Origin: CAYVUM01 sp964619055
GTDB lineage: Bacteria > Pseudomonadota > Alphaproteobacteria > Rhodospirillales > Defluviicoccaceae
Assembly: GCA_964619055.1 (NCBI GenBank)
Contig: CAZUDB010000036.1
Span: 1 to 36,229 of the forward strand
Direction of reading: 5' to 3'
Length of the DNA stretch: 36,229 nucleotides
Of the stretch, positions 1 to 6,717 are shown one piece after another (positions within the stretch are counted from its first letter, which is position 1; each line of letters begins with the position of its first letter). The notes beneath the pieces are model-generated. The model searched no databases. It was given only the letters and a program-made list of their open reading frames with translations, and had not been told where the DNA came from. The position numbers and the translations under genes were made by a program.

Positions 1-351
1 TCCCCGATAGGGAAAGACCTTGTGATGCCATAGGATCAAGTTTTCGATGAGGGCCGGATCAAGACCCCATCCGTTCTCGGTGTTGGCCTCGAGGGCGCGT
101 TTGATGGACGGCTGGAGGTAGGCCAGGTCCCGATCCGTCCACATGCCGACGTCGTGGTACACCAACGCGGTTTCGATCGCGCGCCGGTGGGTTTCGTCGC
201 CGTTGAGGAAATGCAGGGTATAGGTCAGGACGCGATAGATGTGGCCACGGTAGCCGGTCAGGTCGCTGCCGATGTGGTCCTCCAGGGGTGCGAGCAAAGT
301 TTCGACCAACTCCGAACGATCAACAATCCTGATGGTTCCCTGCGCATTCAA
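1..351 (-). CDS. HD-domain phosphohydrolase-like protein, 5' part only
   Basis: The reverse strand is open from position 351 to the window edge (117 codons), so the C-terminus is missing. The translation has an HD-type signature: a His in YRGHIYRV, the pair in YHDVGMW, and two His in LWHHKVFPY, in the order expected for metal-dependent HD hydrolases. The family is known to hydrolyse phosphate esters or nucleotides; the substrate here cannot be told. There is no ATG in frame near the front. The frame opens after a TAG at 381-379, and the best start is TTG at 351, which has GGGGGAA about 8 bases upstream. No signal peptide or membrane segment is seen. It diverges from the small + strand gene at 637. 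It could simply be a conserved HD protein of unknown role. Confidence 0.8.
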   Translation of the reverse strand, partial: MNAQGTIRIVDRSELVETLLAPLEDHIGSDLTGYRGHIYRVLTYTLHFLNGDETHRRAIETALVYHDVGMWTDRDLAYLQPSIKRALEANTENGWGLDPALIENLILWHHKVFPYRG

Positions 352-514
352 TGCTCTGTTCCCCCAAACGCTCCCAAACTATCGGGATATCGCCGCTTCA
401 TGCCTTGAAGTCCAGAGTGGCCCCAAGGAGAGGCGGCTGCCATGCCATGGTCTGGGAGCGCTGTGCTTTCAGTTTCGATGAAACACTCTGAAATTTTATT
501 CCTAATTCGGCCTA

Positions 515-543
515 TTGACAGATCGAAACGAAAAGGTTATCTC
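515..543 (+). promoter_or_regulatory. sigma70-like promoter for the small ORF at 637
   Basis: A perfect TTGACA lies at 515-520, followed after 17 bases by TATCTC at 538-543. The surrounding DNA is A+T richer than the coding regions. The expected transcript would start near 550, about 85 bases before the ATG at 637. The rest of the 352-636 interval shows no gene. Confidence 0.45.
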
Positions 544-636
544 CATTTTCAGAACAGATCGTGCGCCCGCACAAGGTATGCAAAATGCGTGATGTGCGGA
601 TGCAAGGGGCTTCTTTCGATTTTGGAGACAGACATC

Positions 637-819
637 ATGAACACGAGCAAGGCCCATAGCGCTTCGGCGTCTTATTCTGATGAACCTCAAGCGGCGGCCA
701 TCGCCGCCGGACCCTGGCCGAACGAGTATGCTGAGGCGTCGCGCGCGATTGCGCTTGAGCACATCAGCAATCCGCATGATCCGTCACGGTACTGGGCGTT
801 TTTTCCGGGTACGGATTGA
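637..819 (+). CDS. small protein of unknown function (60 aa)
   Basis: An ATG at 637 is preceded by GGAG with about 9 bases spacing and by a promoter-like TTGACA/TATCTC pair. The 60-residue product is rich in Ala and Ser at the front and ends with NPHDPSRYWAFFPGTD. It has no signal peptide or transmembrane segment, and the aromatic, Pro-rich tail looks like a short conserved motif. I do not recognise a family. A strong hairpin just after the stop, shared with the convergent plsY, supports a real transcription unit. It lies where dprA/topA often follow plsY in related genomes; that comparison is from memory. Confidence 0.55.
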   Translation: MNTSKAHSASASYSDEPQAAAIAAGPWPNEYAEASRAIALEHISNPHDPSRYWAFFPGTD

Positions 820-830
820 TTTGATGCTTG

Positions 831-857
831 GCGCGTCGGCCTGTGCGGCCGGCGCGC
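831..857. terminator. hairpin between convergent genes
   Basis: An 11-base arm at 831-841 pairs with 847-857 (ten Watson-Crick pairs and one U-G) around a 5-base loop. It sits between the stop of the 637 gene (+) and the stop of plsY (-). There is no clear T-run on either side, so it is a candidate bidirectional terminator or 3' end stabiliser. Confidence 0.4.
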
Positions 858-889
858 ACGGCTCTTCCGCAATTGGCTAGGTGAGCGGA

Positions 890-1522
890 TCAGCCCTCGG
901 TTGAGGCTTTACGCTCGCCGATTTTCGGTTCCGTGCCCGCCAGGAGCCTTCGGATATTCTCGTGATGGCGCCCCCATGCGAGGGCCGCGAGCAAACCCGC
1001 GCCCACCGCGAATTGAGTTGGCGCTAGGAATGCCATCGCGATTGGGGCAGCCGCCAAAGCGACAAGCGCTGCCAGCGACGAATAGCGCAGAAGCGCCGCA
1101 GTCGCGAGCCAAATTGCGCAGGTGATCAGGCCCACGGGCCATGCCCAAGCGGTGAGCACGCCAAGTGTGGTTGCCACCCCTTTGCCGCCACGAAAACGCA
1201 GCCAAACTGGGAAGTTATGACCAAAGACGGCGGCCAGTCCGGCGATCAAGGCCGCATTAATATTGGCGGGTGCTAACAGTGCCATGACCGCCACGGCAGC
1301 GGCGCCTTTGCCCGCATCCAGCACCAACGTGGCAGCGGCCAGGCCCTTGCTGCCGGTACGCAACACGTTGGTGGCGCCGATGTTGCCGGAGCCAATCGAG
1401 CGAAGATCGCCTTTGCCGGCGAGCCGAGTCAGGATCAGCCCCCAAGGGATCGAGCCGAAAAGGTAGCCGATCACGGCCGCGATCTGAATGGAGCGGCTTA
1501 GCAGCGCTATGGGCTCATCCAT
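890..1522 (-). CDS. plsY: glycerol-3-phosphate acyltransferase PlsY
   Basis: This 210-residue polytopic inner-membrane protein belongs to the family that transfers an acyl group from acyl-phosphate to glycerol-3-phosphate, making lysophosphatidate in the first step of phospholipid synthesis. The three conserved cytoplasmic motifs are visible: GSIPWG near residues 23-28, GSGNIGATNVLR near 44-55, and FRGGKGVATT near 110-119. Hydrophobic Ala/Leu-rich segments separate them. The length is normal for the family. It is the last gene of ruvX-pyrB-pyrC-plsY, starting 11 bases after the pyrC stop, so it is probably co-transcribed. Start: ATG at 1522 (MDEPIALL). Confidence 0.96.
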   Translation of the reverse strand: MDEPIALLSRSIQIAAVIGYLFGSIPWGLILTRLAGKGDLRSIGSGNIGATNVLRTGSKGLAAATLVLDAGKGAAAVAVMALLAPANINAALIAGLAAVFGHNFPVWLRFRGGKGVATTLGVLTAWAWPVGLITCAIWLATAALLRYSSLAALVALAAAPIAMAFLAPTQFAVGAGLLAALAWGRHHENIRRLLAGTEPKIGERKASTEG

Positions 1523-1533
1523 GGCGATGGCGC

Positions 1534-2859
1534 TCAGTTATCCAGGGCGAACACGCGCCGTCCGTCGACAACGGTGAGCACGACCCGGCCCTGTAGCGGC
1601 TTGTAATCGAAGGGTGTGTTCTTCGACTTGCTGTGAAGCTCCGTCTCACGAACCTGCCAGGCGAGGTCCGGGTCGAACACCGCCAGGTCGGCCGGCGCGC
1701 CCGGTTTCAGCCGCCCGGCCGGCAGATGGAGTAAATCGGAGGGTCGGTGGGTCAACAGCGCAAGCATGTCAAGCAGGTTCAAGTAACCATTATGGACCAG
1801 CTCGAGGGACACGGCGAGCAGCGTTTCGAGGCCGATGCCGCCGAACGCGGCCTGGGCGAAGGGAAGGCGTTTGGCGTCCTCGTCGTGAGGCGCATGATCG
1901 GAGGCAATGGCGTCGATGGTTCCGTCGGCGAGGCCGGCGATGATGGCTTGGCGATCGTTTTCGGTCCGTAGCGGCGGTGATAGCTTTGCAAATGTCCGGT
2001 ATTCGCCGATCGAGGTTTCGTTGAGTGCGAAATAAGGGGGGGCGGTATCGCAAGTCACGGCCAAGCCCTTCGCCTTGGCCATCCGTATAGCCTCTACTGC
2101 GGCGGCTGTTGAGATGTGGGCAAAGTGAAGGCGCCCGCCGGTCAACTCGATCAGGCGCACGTCACGTTCGATCATCATCACTTCGGCGATGGCAGGAATT
2201 CCGGTCAGGCCGAGGCGGCTCGCCAACTCCCCGGCGTTCATATCACCGCGGTCCGCAAGGGCCGGCTCCTCCGGATGCTGAACGATCAGCAGTTCAAACG
2301 CGCGCGCGTAGTCCAAGGCGCGGCGCAAAACCTGGGCGTTGGCGACGGCCTTTTCGCCATCGGTGAACGCGAGCGCGCCCGCCTCGGCCAGCATGCCCAA
2401 TTCAGCCATCATCTCGCCGTTCATGCCTTGAGTGACGGCACCATAGGTATAAACCTTCGGCAGACCTACGAGTCGGGCGCGGCGGGCGACGAACTCCACC
2501 ACGGACATATCGTCAAGAACCGGTTTGGTGTTGGGCAGGCCGACTAGGGAAGTGACACCGCCGGCCGTCGCCGCCTGGCCCGAGGACTCCAGGGTTCCTT
2601 TATGTTCGTCGCCGGGTTCGCGCAGATGAACCCGGATGTCCACCAAGCCGGGCGACAGGCACCGACCATCGCAATCAATCACGACCGCGTCCGCCGGAAC
2701 GGCGTTTTCCGTCACCCCTGGGCCGACAGCGGCGATCGCCTCGCCATCGGTGAGGACGCCGCCGCTCGTGTCCAGACCCGTCGCTGGGTCCAACAATCGG
2801 GCGTTGACAAGGGCGAGGCGGCCTGCCCGACGATCGATGTGGAAATGCCCTCGCGCCAT
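1534..2859 (-). CDS. pyrC: dihydroorotase-family protein PyrC lacking the first metal histidine
   Basis: This 441-residue amidohydrolase is encoded 16 bases after pyrB. The family interconverts carbamoyl-aspartate and dihydroorotate in pyrimidine synthesis. Most hallmarks are present: LREPG at 79-83, PNT at 109-111, FTD at 165-167, the His of HPEEPAL (195), the His of HFAHIS (248), and SDHAPH with Asp321. In the metal-binding HxH motif, however, the segment reads DIRVHLREPG, so the first His is Arg76 and only His78 remains. The usual DDG after FT is also DGE. Both changes recall the non-catalytic PyrC-like partners of aspartate transcarbamoylase (PyrX of pseudomonads) and, from memory, some alphaproteobacterial PyrC proteins. 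It may be a reduced-metal enzyme or a structural partner of PyrB. The family call is certain; the activity is not. Confidence 0.9.
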   Translation of the reverse strand: MARGHFHIDRRAGRLALVNARLLDPATGLDTSGGVLTDGEAIAAVGPGVTENAVPADAVVIDCDGRCLSPGLVDIRVHLREPGDEHKGTLESSGQAATAGGVTSLVGLPNTKPVLDDMSVVEFVARRARLVGLPKVYTYGAVTQGMNGEMMAELGMLAEAGALAFTDGEKAVANAQVLRRALDYARAFELLIVQHPEEPALADRGDMNAGELASRLGLTGIPAIAEVMMIERDVRLIELTGGRLHFAHISTAAAVEAIRMAKAKGLAVTCDTAPPYFALNETSIGEYRTFAKLSPPLRTENDRQAIIAGLADGTIDAIASDHAPHDEDAKRLPFAQAAFGGIGLETLLAVSLELVHNGYLNLLDMLALLTHRPSDLLHLPAGRLKPGAPADLAVFDPDLAWQVRETELHSKSKNTPFDYKPLQGRVVLTVVDGRRVFALDN

Positions 2860-2875
2860 GATCGCCAGCCCACGC

Positions 2876-3844
2876 TCAGAGGTTTCGGGGGTCGGGGTTC
2901 GGCAGATTGGCGCTCAAGATTTCCAGGCACGCCATGCGAACCGCAACACCCATCTCGACCTGCTCATAAATTACGCTCCGACCCACATCGTCGGCCACCA
3001 GCGAATCGATCTCCACACCCCGGTTCATGGGCCCCGGATGCATGATTAAGGCATCCGGATTGGCGCCCCGCACCTTTTCGTAATCGAGGCCGAAGAAGTG
3101 AAAATATTCCCGGATCGATGGGAAAAAGGTCCCGCGCATTCGCTCCGCTTGAAGGCGCAGCACCATCACGATGTCGCAGCTCGTAAGACCTTCCACCGTG
3201 TTGTGATAGACCGTGGCGCCGAGCCGATCGATTCCCTCCGGGATCAGGGTCGGCGGTGCCACCAAGCGTACCCGTGCCCCCATGGTGGTCAGCAGGTGGA
3301 TGTTGGAGCGGGCTACGCGAGAATGCAGGATATCCCCGCAGATAGCGACCTCCAGGCTTTCAAGCCGGCCCAGGCGGCGGCGAATGGTGAGCGCATCCAA
3401 AAGGGCTTGCGTAGGGTGTTCGTGGCGGCCGTCACCAGCGTTAATGACGGCACAGTTGACCTTTTCGGCAAGCAACTTGACGGCGCCCGATTCCGGGTGG
3501 CGGACCACCAGTACGTCCGGGTGCATGGCATTGAGCGTCATGGCGGTGTCGAGGACTGTCTCACCTTTGCGGACGGAGCTGGTGGAAACGGACATATTGA
3601 TCACGTCGCCGCCCAGGCGTTTGCCCGCCAACTCGAAAGACGTGCGCGTCCGCGTTGACGCTTCGAAGAACAGGTTGATGATGGTGCGCCCGCGCAAGAT
3701 GCTCTTTTTTTTGTCGGCTTGGCGATTCTGCTCCACATAGGCTTCGGACCGATCGAGCAGGGCCTGGATTTCCGGTGGGTACAAGCCCTCGATGCCGAGC
3801 AGATGGCGATGGGGGAAGCAAACCGGTGAGCTACCGTCAGTCAT
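2876..3844 (-). CDS. pyrB: aspartate carbamoyltransferase catalytic subunit PyrB
   Basis: A 322-residue enzyme that makes N-carbamoyl-aspartate from carbamoyl phosphate and aspartate, the committed step of pyrimidine synthesis in the cytoplasm. The carbamoyl-phosphate site EASTRTRTSFE (61-71), the HPTQALLD loop (143-150) and HPGPMNRG (269-276) are intact, and the length is typical. The N-terminal extension of about 15 residues is ordinary for the type that associates with a PyrC-like protein. No pyrI-like regulatory subunit is seen. It is 54 bases downstream of ruvX and directly upstream of pyrC on the same strand. Confidence 0.97.
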   Translation of the reverse strand: MTDGSSPVCFPHRHLLGIEGLYPPEIQALLDRSEAYVEQNRQADKKKSILRGRTIINLFFEASTRTRTSFELAGKRLGGDVINMSVSTSSVRKGETVLDTAMTLNAMHPDVLVVRHPESGAVKLLAEKVNCAVINAGDGRHEHPTQALLDALTIRRRLGRLESLEVAICGDILHSRVARSNIHLLTTMGARVRLVAPPTLIPEGIDRLGATVYHNTVEGLTSCDIVMVLRLQAERMRGTFFPSIREYFHFFGLDYEKVRGANPDALIMHPGPMNRGVEIDSLVADDVGRSVIYEQVEMGVAVRMACLEILSANLPNPDPRNL

Positions 3845-3898
3845 GGTGGCGCCATCTTAGAATTGGGCTATCACTCTGCGCAAGTCGGGGGGCTCTGC

Positions 3899-4384
3899 CT
3901 AGCGGCCGTGGCTTTGGGGGCGTTGCGCGAGCGAGTCCAAGGCACCTTGCAGAATGTACGCCGCCGCCAGCTTGTCCACCACCGAGGCGCGTCGCCGTCG
4001 GGTCATGTCCGCTTCACCGATCAACATCCGTTCGACGGCCATGGTCGACAGACGCTCATCCCAAAATGCCATCGGCAGGTTCATAACGGCGTGCAGGTTG
4101 GCGGCGAATTGTCGAACGGACTGGCAGCGCGATCCCTCGCGACCATCCATCTCAACCGGCAGGCCGAGGATTAGGCCGCCAACGTCTTCCTTCGCGACCA
4201 AGCGGCGCAGTGCCTCAGCATCCTTGGCAAAGCGGCTGCGGTGCAACGTCGACAACGGGCTCGCGATGGCGTGGCCCACATCCGACAGCGCCAATCCAAC
4301 CCTGCGCTGGCCCACATCGAGGCCAAGCAGACGGGCCCCGGCTCGCAAGTGTTGGGGTAACTCCACAAGGTCGACGATGGGCAT
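3899..4384 (-). CDS. ruvX: Holliday junction resolvase-like protein RuvX (YqgF)
   Basis: A 161-residue RNase H-fold nuclease of the YqgF/RuvX family, implicated in junction resolution and in 16S rRNA 5' processing. The acidic residues of the fold are present: GLDVGQRRVG with Asp23, WDERLST with Asp109 and Glu110, and the late Asp in VDKLAAAYIL near 143. GLPVEMDG near 74-81 is the usual middle motif. It is the first gene of the leftward ruvX-pyrB-pyrC-plsY run and is divergent from gatCA. Start: ATG at 4384. Confidence 0.92.
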   Translation of the reverse strand: MPIVDLVELPQHLRAGARLLGLDVGQRRVGLALSDVGHAIASPLSTLHRSRFAKDAEALRRLVAKEDVGGLILGLPVEMDGREGSRCQSVRQFAANLHAVMNLPMAFWDERLSTMAVERMLIGEADMTRRRRASVVDKLAAAYILQGALDSLAQRPQSHGR

Positions 4385-4495
4385 GGGGGTATTCCTTGAG
4401 GATTATCCCGTGGGTGAGCCTCCATGGTGGACTGCCGTTTGCGTTCTGGCAAAGGCCCACGACAAGAGCGGCATTCCGGCGCCGGAGCCACGCGG

Positions 4496-4524
4496 TTGCG
4501 GGCGACCGGGTCCGGTGCTAGCGT
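4496..4524 (+). promoter_or_regulatory. possible promoter of gatCA
   Basis: TTGCGG at 4496-4501 and TAGCGT at 4519-4524 are separated by 17 bases, about 65 bases before the gatC start. The match is moderate. The 4385-4590 gap between the divergent ruvX and gatC must hold promoters for both strands. Confidence 0.3.
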
Positions 4525-4590
4525 TGCCGTAGTGGGCAATGCGTCCACGTCATCCGGTTTTTCCCCATTTTGGTTCGGAGGCTCATGCCG

Positions 4591-4878
4591 ATGGCATTGG
4601 ATCGCGACACCGTGCGTATGGTCGCCGTCCTCGCGCGGATTCGGGTGCCCGATGAGGATCTGGACGCTTTGGCCGGCGAGTTGTCCCATATTCTCGGTTG
4701 GGTCGAGCAATTGGCCGAAGTGGACACGACGGGCGTTGAGCCGATGACCAGCGTGACCGCCGTCGACCTGCCAAGACGCTTGGATGCTGTGACCGATGGC
4801 GCCAAGGCTAATGCAATTCTGGCGAACGCGCCGGATAGCGTTGACGACTTTTTCGCCGTGCCAAAGGTGGTGGAATGA
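4591..4878 (+). CDS. gatC: Asp-tRNA(Asn)/Glu-tRNA(Gln) amidotransferase subunit C
   Basis: A 95-residue subunit that holds GatA and GatB together in the enzyme that amidates misacylated Glu-tRNA(Gln) and Asp-tRNA(Asn). The sequence shows the GatC pattern: MALDRDTVRMVAVLARI, then a Leu-rich helix ending ILGWVEQLAEVDTTGVEPM, and a C-terminal VDDFFAVPKVVE. Three ATG or TTG codons are possible (4570, 4585, 4591). GGAGG at 4577-4581 is only 3 bases from 4585 but 9 from 4591, and 4591 gives the usual family start and length. Its stop overlaps gatA by 4 bases (ATGA). Confidence 0.95.
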   Translation: MALDRDTVRMVAVLARIRVPDEDLDALAGELSHILGWVEQLAEVDTTGVEPMTSVTAVDLPRRLDAVTDGAKANAILANAPDSVDDFFAVPKVVE

Positions 4879-6347
4879 CCAGTGTGACGGACTTGGGCGT
4901 CGCTGACCTCCATGACGCCCTGGCACGCCGCGAGCTCTCCGCCGTGGAGGCCGTCCGTATGTGCTTGGACGCGATGGACCAACACAGCTCGCTGAACGCC
5001 TTTATCACGGCGACACCTGAAATCGCCCTTGATAGGGCGCGAGCCGCTGATGCTCGACGCCGAAGGGGAGAAGTGATCGGTCCGTTGGACGGGATGCCGA
5101 TCGCAATCAAGGATTTGTTCTGCACCGAAGACGTGCCCACTACGGCAGCCTCGCACATCCTGGACACCTTCGCGCCCACCTACGAGTCAACCGTTACGGC
5201 CAAGCTGCGCGATGCCGGTGCTGTCATGGTCGGCAAAACCAATCTGGATGAGTTCGCCATGGGCTCATCCAACATTACCAGTTACTTCGGCCCCGCCAAG
5301 AACCCGTGGGGTCCTGAGAACGGTCGGGATCTGGTGCCCGGTGGCTCATCCGGCGGCTCGGCTGCTGCGGTCGCCGCCCGGCTGGTTCCCGCTGCCACGG
5401 GCACGGACACCGGCGGCTCGATCCGCCAGCCTGCATCCTTCTGCGGCTTGGTGGGACTGAAGCCCACGTATGGTCGATGTTCACGCTGGGGGATCGTTGC
5501 GTTTGCATCGAGCCTGGATCAGGCAGGACCGATGACCCGGAGCGTACGCGATGCGGCGATCCTGTTGCAGGTCATGGCTGGGCACGATCCGCGTGATTCG
5601 ACGTCCGCGCCCATCACCGTGCCGGCGTTTGATCAGGCGCTCAGCGGCGACGTGCGCGGCTTGAAGGTCGGCATTCCAAGCGAGTATCGGGTCGATGGGC
5701 TAAGTCCCGAGATAGACCGAATGTGGCAGGATGGGATCGCCTGGCTTGAGTCAGCCGGTGTCGAAACCAGGGCTGTATCTCTGCCCCACACCAAATATGC
5801 GCTCCCCACCTACTACATCATCGCGCCGGCAGAAGCGTCCTCGAATTTGGCCCGGTACGATGGGGTGCGCTTCGGGCTCCGAGTTTCCGGCGATAGCTTG
5901 GATGAGATGTACCAGAACACCCGTGGTGTTGGTTTCGGTGCGGAGGTGCGACGACGCATCCTGATCGGTACCTACGCGCTGTCGGCGGGGTACTATGACG
6001 CCTACTATCTGAAGGCTCAGAAGGTACGGGCGCTGATCGCCCAGGATTTCCGCACCGCGTTCGAGGGTGTGGATGTGATCTTGACCCCAACGGCACCCAC
6101 GGACGCCTTTGCCATTGGTGACAACACCGACGATCCGATCACAATGTATTTGAACGACATTTTCACGGTGCCAACGAGCCTGGCGGGCTTGCCTGGTATT
6201 TCGCTGCCTGCCGGGTTGTCTGCGCGGGGTTTGCCCCTGGGGCTGCAGTTGATCGGGCGGCCTTTTGATGAGGAAACGCTTTTGCGCGTCGCGGACGTCG
6301 TGGAGCAGGCGGCCAGCTTCGATGCCCGGCCACCGATGCTCGGCTGA
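4875..6347 (+). CDS. gatA: Glu-tRNA(Gln) amidotransferase subunit A
   Basis: A 490-residue amidase-signature protein that releases ammonia from glutamine for tRNA-dependent amidation. The catalytic triad is visible: Lys79 in AIKDLF, cis-Ser158 in PGGSSGGS, and nucleophile Ser182 in TDTGGSIRQPA. Length and the rest of the amidase signature are normal. It overlaps gatC by ATGA, so the two are translationally coupled. gatB, which commonly follows, is not here: the next gene is rpmJ. GatB is therefore probably encoded elsewhere in the genome. Confidence 0.97.
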   Translation: MTSVTDLGVADLHDALARRELSAVEAVRMCLDAMDQHSSLNAFITATPEIALDRARAADARRRRGEVIGPLDGMPIAIKDLFCTEDVPTTAASHILDTFAPTYESTVTAKLRDAGAVMVGKTNLDEFAMGSSNITSYFGPAKNPWGPENGRDLVPGGSSGGSAAAVAARLVPAATGTDTGGSIRQPASFCGLVGLKPTYGRCSRWGIVAFASSLDQAGPMTRSVRDAAILLQVMAGHDPRDSTSAPITVPAFDQALSGDVRGLKVGIPSEYRVDGLSPEIDRMWQDGIAWLESAGVETRAVSLPHTKYALPTYYIIAPAEASSNLARYDGVRFGLRVSGDSLDEMYQNTRGVGFGAEVRRRILIGTYALSAGYYDAYYLKAQKVRALIAQDFRTAFEGVDVILTPTAPTDAFAIGDNTDDPITMYLNDIFTVPTSLAGLPGISLPAGLSARGLPLGLQLIGRPFDEETLLRVADVVEQAASFDARPPMLG

Positions 6348-6395
6348 CCTCACTTTCGTGACGTCATCAACACGCCGTTGCGCGACGTCCTGCCG

Positions 6396-6424
6396 TTGAC
6401 ACCGGCGACAAGGGCATTTATGCA
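6396..6424 (+). promoter_or_regulatory. sigma70-like promoter of rpmJ
   Basis: A perfect TTGACA at 6396-6401 is followed after 17 bases by TATGCA at 6419-6424. The ATG of rpmJ lies 27 bases beyond. This suggests rpmJ has its own start site rather than relying on gatCA. The palindrome TGACGTCA at 6359-6366 lies just upstream. Confidence 0.5.
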
Positions 6425-6450
6425 TGCGCCCTCGCTGCAAGGAACGGCCG

Positions 6451-6576
6451 ATGAAGATCAGGAATTCACTGCGCTCCGCCAAGGTGCGGGAGCGGAATTG
6501 TCGCGTGGTCAGGCGCAAGGGGCGCGTCTACGTGATCAACAAGAAGCAGCCGCGCTTCAAAACGCGTCAGGGCTAA
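6451..6576 (+). CDS. rpmJ: 50S ribosomal protein L36
   Basis: A 41-codon gene starting ATG at 6451 after an AAGGAA ribosome-binding site. The product begins MKIRNSLRSAKVRERNCRVV and ends RFKTRQG, which is the long L36 variant. It has only one Cys (residue 17), so it is the zinc-free form lacking the C-C-C-H ribbon ligands. Very basic composition (about 14 Arg/Lys in 41) fits rRNA binding in the large subunit. As usual in alphaproteobacteria it stands alone, outside the ribosomal operons. Confidence 0.96.
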   Translation: MKIRNSLRSAKVRERNCRVVRRKGRVYVINKKQPRFKTRQG

Positions 6577-6588
6577 ACTCTTCGTTCA

Positions 6589-6606
6589 AATCCGTGATCG
6601 CGGATT
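6589..6606 (+). terminator. weak hairpin after rpmJ
   Basis: AATCCG at 6589-6594 pairs with CGGATT at 6601-6606 around a 6-base loop, 12 bases after the rpmJ stop. There is no T-run, so a termination role is uncertain. Confidence 0.25.
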
Positions 6607-6644
6607 CGGCTCCGACGGTGGGCCGGTATCGACAGCGCTTCTCG

Positions 6645-6673
6645 TTGGCACTCCGTCTCCCTAAATCTAAGAT
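6645..6673 (+). promoter_or_regulatory. sigma70-like promoter of the glcDEF operon
   Basis: TTGGCA at 6645-6650 and TAAGAT at 6668-6673 have a 17-base spacer. A start near 6680 would give a leader of about 38 bases before the glcD ATG at 6718, with GGGAGG just before the start. Confidence 0.5.
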
Positions 6674-6717
6674 GCCGGAAGGATGGCAATACATCCCCGG
6701 AACCTTGGGAGGTTACA

